DNA from: an uncultured Clostridia bacterium
Lineage (GTDB): Bacteria > Bacillota > Clostridia > Lachnospirales > Lachnospiraceae
Assembly (NCBI GenBank): GCA_946405675.1
Contig: CAMJIC010000128.1
Location: forward strand, 1-7,286
Length of the DNA stretch: 7,286 nucleotides
Direction of reading: 5' to 3'
In this document: piece by piece, positions 6,268 through 7,286 of the stretch
Layout of the letters: the number at the start of each line of letters is the position of its first letter
How positions within the stretch are numbered: the first letter of the stretch is position 1
The notes under the pieces: model-generated
Databases searched by the model: none
The model's input: only the letters and a program-made list of their open reading frames with translations
What the model was told of the DNA's origin: nothing
Translations under genes and position numbers: made by a program

Positions 6268-7128
6268 TCAGACTGTGATCCTGTCACGGATCTTCTCATA
6301 TATGCTGTTCTTGATCCCGCTGATATTCATCACATCCTCTGCCGATGCAAACCAGCCTGTCTCAGTTCTGTAGCGGATGATCGCATCCGCCTTCGCTTCA
6401 CCGATCCCGGGAAGAGACATCAACTCTTCTTTGGATCCCGTATTCAGGTTCACTTTACCGCTCTGTCCGGAAGAGAGTTTTTCTTCCCCCTTCCTGTCAG
6501 CCGGAACGCCCCCTGTTCCTGTGCCGGCTCCTGAAGAACCTGTCACATTGTTCACCGCCGCGGCATCTTGCAGGGTCAGAGGAATAAGACCCTGTGCGCG
6601 CAGCGCGTCGGCCTCATCCTTCGTACACACTGACAGCATCTCTCCATCCTGAAGAACCCTGGCCTGGTTGAGCCAGCTCATATCCGCACTGTCATCAAAC
6701 CCGCCCGCTGCCTCAAGCGCGTCACAGATCCTGGAGCCTGAATCAAGATAATAAACACCAGGATTCCTGACCGCACCGCACACATACACTGCGATCTGCT
6801 CCTGTGCCCTCCCCTCCTGATCCTCACTTACCGCACTGTTGACAGCCATCCCCGGCTGTCCCGGTTCTTCTGACTGCCCTGCTCCATCCGTTCCGGTGCA
6901 CACAGCACCGGTCCTTCCCTGATCCGGCACAGGAATGCAGGAAACACCTGCATCCTCCCCGGCGGCATCCCCATCGATGGAAAATGCAGCATCCGTCACC
7001 GGCACAACGCCAGTCACCTCGATCCTCGGCGCAGGACTGCAACCACCCGAGGACAATGCCACGAACAGCACTGCGTAAATAACGCCCCGGCGAATCCGGA
7101 CAAACGCTTGATCATTGCTTTTTTTCAC
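6268..7128 (-). CDS. comEA: ComEA-like competence DNA-binding protein (SLBB plus helix-hairpin-helix), probable lipoprotein
   Basis: A 286-residue exported protein that binds double-stranded DNA outside the membrane and delivers it to the uptake machinery. N-terminal signal: KKSNDQ, basic residues at 11-14, a hydrophobic stretch about 15-26, then SSGGC with Cys30 as a possible but imperfect lipobox. A low-complexity linker runs about 35-110. An SLBB domain spans about 112-168 (VYVCGAVRNPGVY and DALEAAGGF). A Gly/Thr/Ser-rich spacer about 195-222 leads to tandem helix-hairpin-helix motifs about 225-286 (KVNLNTGSKEELMSLPGIGE, then ISGIKNSIYEKI), the ComEA DNA-binding module. The start is GTG, supported by AGGAG seven bases upstream and a promoter about 50 bases further up. 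It is the first gene of the apparent comEA-regulator-kinase-GerMN unit; its partner comEC is in a separate unit at the left. Linker length and lipid anchoring differ from Bacillus ComEA, which has a membrane helix. Confidence 0.93.
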   Translation of the reverse strand: MKKSNDQAFVRIRRGVIYAVLFVALSSGGCSPAPRIEVTGVVPVTDAAFSIDGDAAGEDAGVSCIPVPDQGRTGAVCTGTDGAGQSEEPGQPGMAVNSAVSEDQEGRAQEQIAVYVCGAVRNPGVYYLDSGSRICDALEAAGGFDDSADMSWLNQARVLQDGEMLSVCTKDEADALRAQGLIPLTLQDAAAVNNVTGSSGAGTGTGGVPADRKGEEKLSSGQSGKVNLNTGSKEELMSLPGIGEAKADAIIRYRTETGWFASAEDVMNISGIKNSIYEKIRDRITV

Positions 7129-7135
7129 TGCACAA

Positions 7136-7140
7136 CTCCT
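7136..7140 (-). promoter_or_regulatory. Ribosome-binding site deciding the GTG start of comEA
   Basis: AGGAG on the minus strand lies 7 bases before GTG 7128. This ideal spacing decides for the GTG start. Confidence 0.8.
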
Positions 7141-7178
7141 GACTGTCCATGCCAGGCTGCTCCGTCATGCAATGTTGT

Positions 7179-7208
7179 ATTTTATCATAGAGCAGGCGGT
7201 TATTTCAA
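7179..7208 (-). promoter_or_regulatory. Sigma-A-type promoter upstream of comEA
   Basis: On the minus strand the -35 element TTGAAA (7208-7203) and the -10 element TAAAAT (7184-7179) are separated by 18 bases. TGA directly before the -10 gives an extended -10 (TGn). Transcription would start near 7172, giving a leader of about 43 bases before GTG 7128. It is the only clear promoter before the four-gene unit. Confidence 0.75.
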
Positions 7209-7286
7209 TCATTTCTCGGTGGGTGCACCGCAAATGTGGCGCCTGTAATTACAAGTCACACCCACAGGCCGACCCGCTGGCGGGGT
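7209..7286 (-). other. Open 25-codon tail at the right edge, identity unknown
   Basis: Reading from the right edge on the minus strand, codons in one frame stay open to TGA at 7211-7209 and end with the residues VTCNYRRHICGAPTEK. It could be the C-terminus of a gene outside the window or a chance frame in an intergenic element. The same stretch holds a short inverted repeat, GTGGGTG with CACCCAC, flanking about 35 bases. The stop overlaps the spacing needed for the comEA promoter. No family is recognised. Confidence 0.2.

Overview
The window is a compact stretch with every supported gene on the minus strand, so it reads from right to left. In order it carries a ComEA-type DNA-binding competence protein, an OmpR-family response regulator, its sensor histidine kinase, a GerMN-domain lipoprotein, a strong rho-independent terminator, and the competence DNA channel ComEC/Rec2, which runs off the left edge. 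Base composition is moderately GC-rich. Shine-Dalgarno sites are of the AGGAG type, the response regulator closely resembles WalR/YycF, and a GerM-type lipoprotein is present. Together these suggest a low-to-mid GC Firmicute, most likely a Clostridia member such as a Lachnospiraceae. The family placement is inference; no rRNA or other marker is present.

Layout. 7209-7286: right edge, holding a 25-codon open tail of unknown identity. 7179-7208: a good sigma-A-like promoter. 6268-7128: comEA (GTG start). 5535-6224: response regulator. 5480-5519: a long hairpin in the gap between regulator and kinase. 3997-5442: histidine kinase. 2698-3921: GerMN lipoprotein whose C-terminal tail is a 36-bp tandem repeat. 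2531-2590: terminator. 1-2504: comEC, lacking its C-terminal end, with an 18-bp tandem repeat and an unclear start codon at its 5' end. Coding density is high and no gene-free stretch exceeds 300 bases; the longest gap is about 190 bases, around the terminator.

How the genes fit together. The comEA, regulator, kinase and GerMN genes have gaps of 43, 92 and 75 bases and a single obvious promoter and terminator, so they look like one transcription unit. ComEA (extracytoplasmic DNA receptor) and ComEC (membrane channel with a metallo-beta-lactamase-like nuclease domain) are partners in natural DNA uptake. The regulator/kinase pair plus a GerMN lipoprotein recalls the actinobacterial MtrA-MtrB-LpqB arrangement and suggests envelope sensing, with the lipoprotein as a possible modulator of the kinase. 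That functional link is inference. The most notable points are a two-component system inserted between the two DNA-uptake genes, the tandem repeats at the facing ends of the GerMN gene and comEC, and the lack of a conventional start codon behind comEC's only good ribosome-binding site. I did not find clear evidence of a wholly undescribed system.
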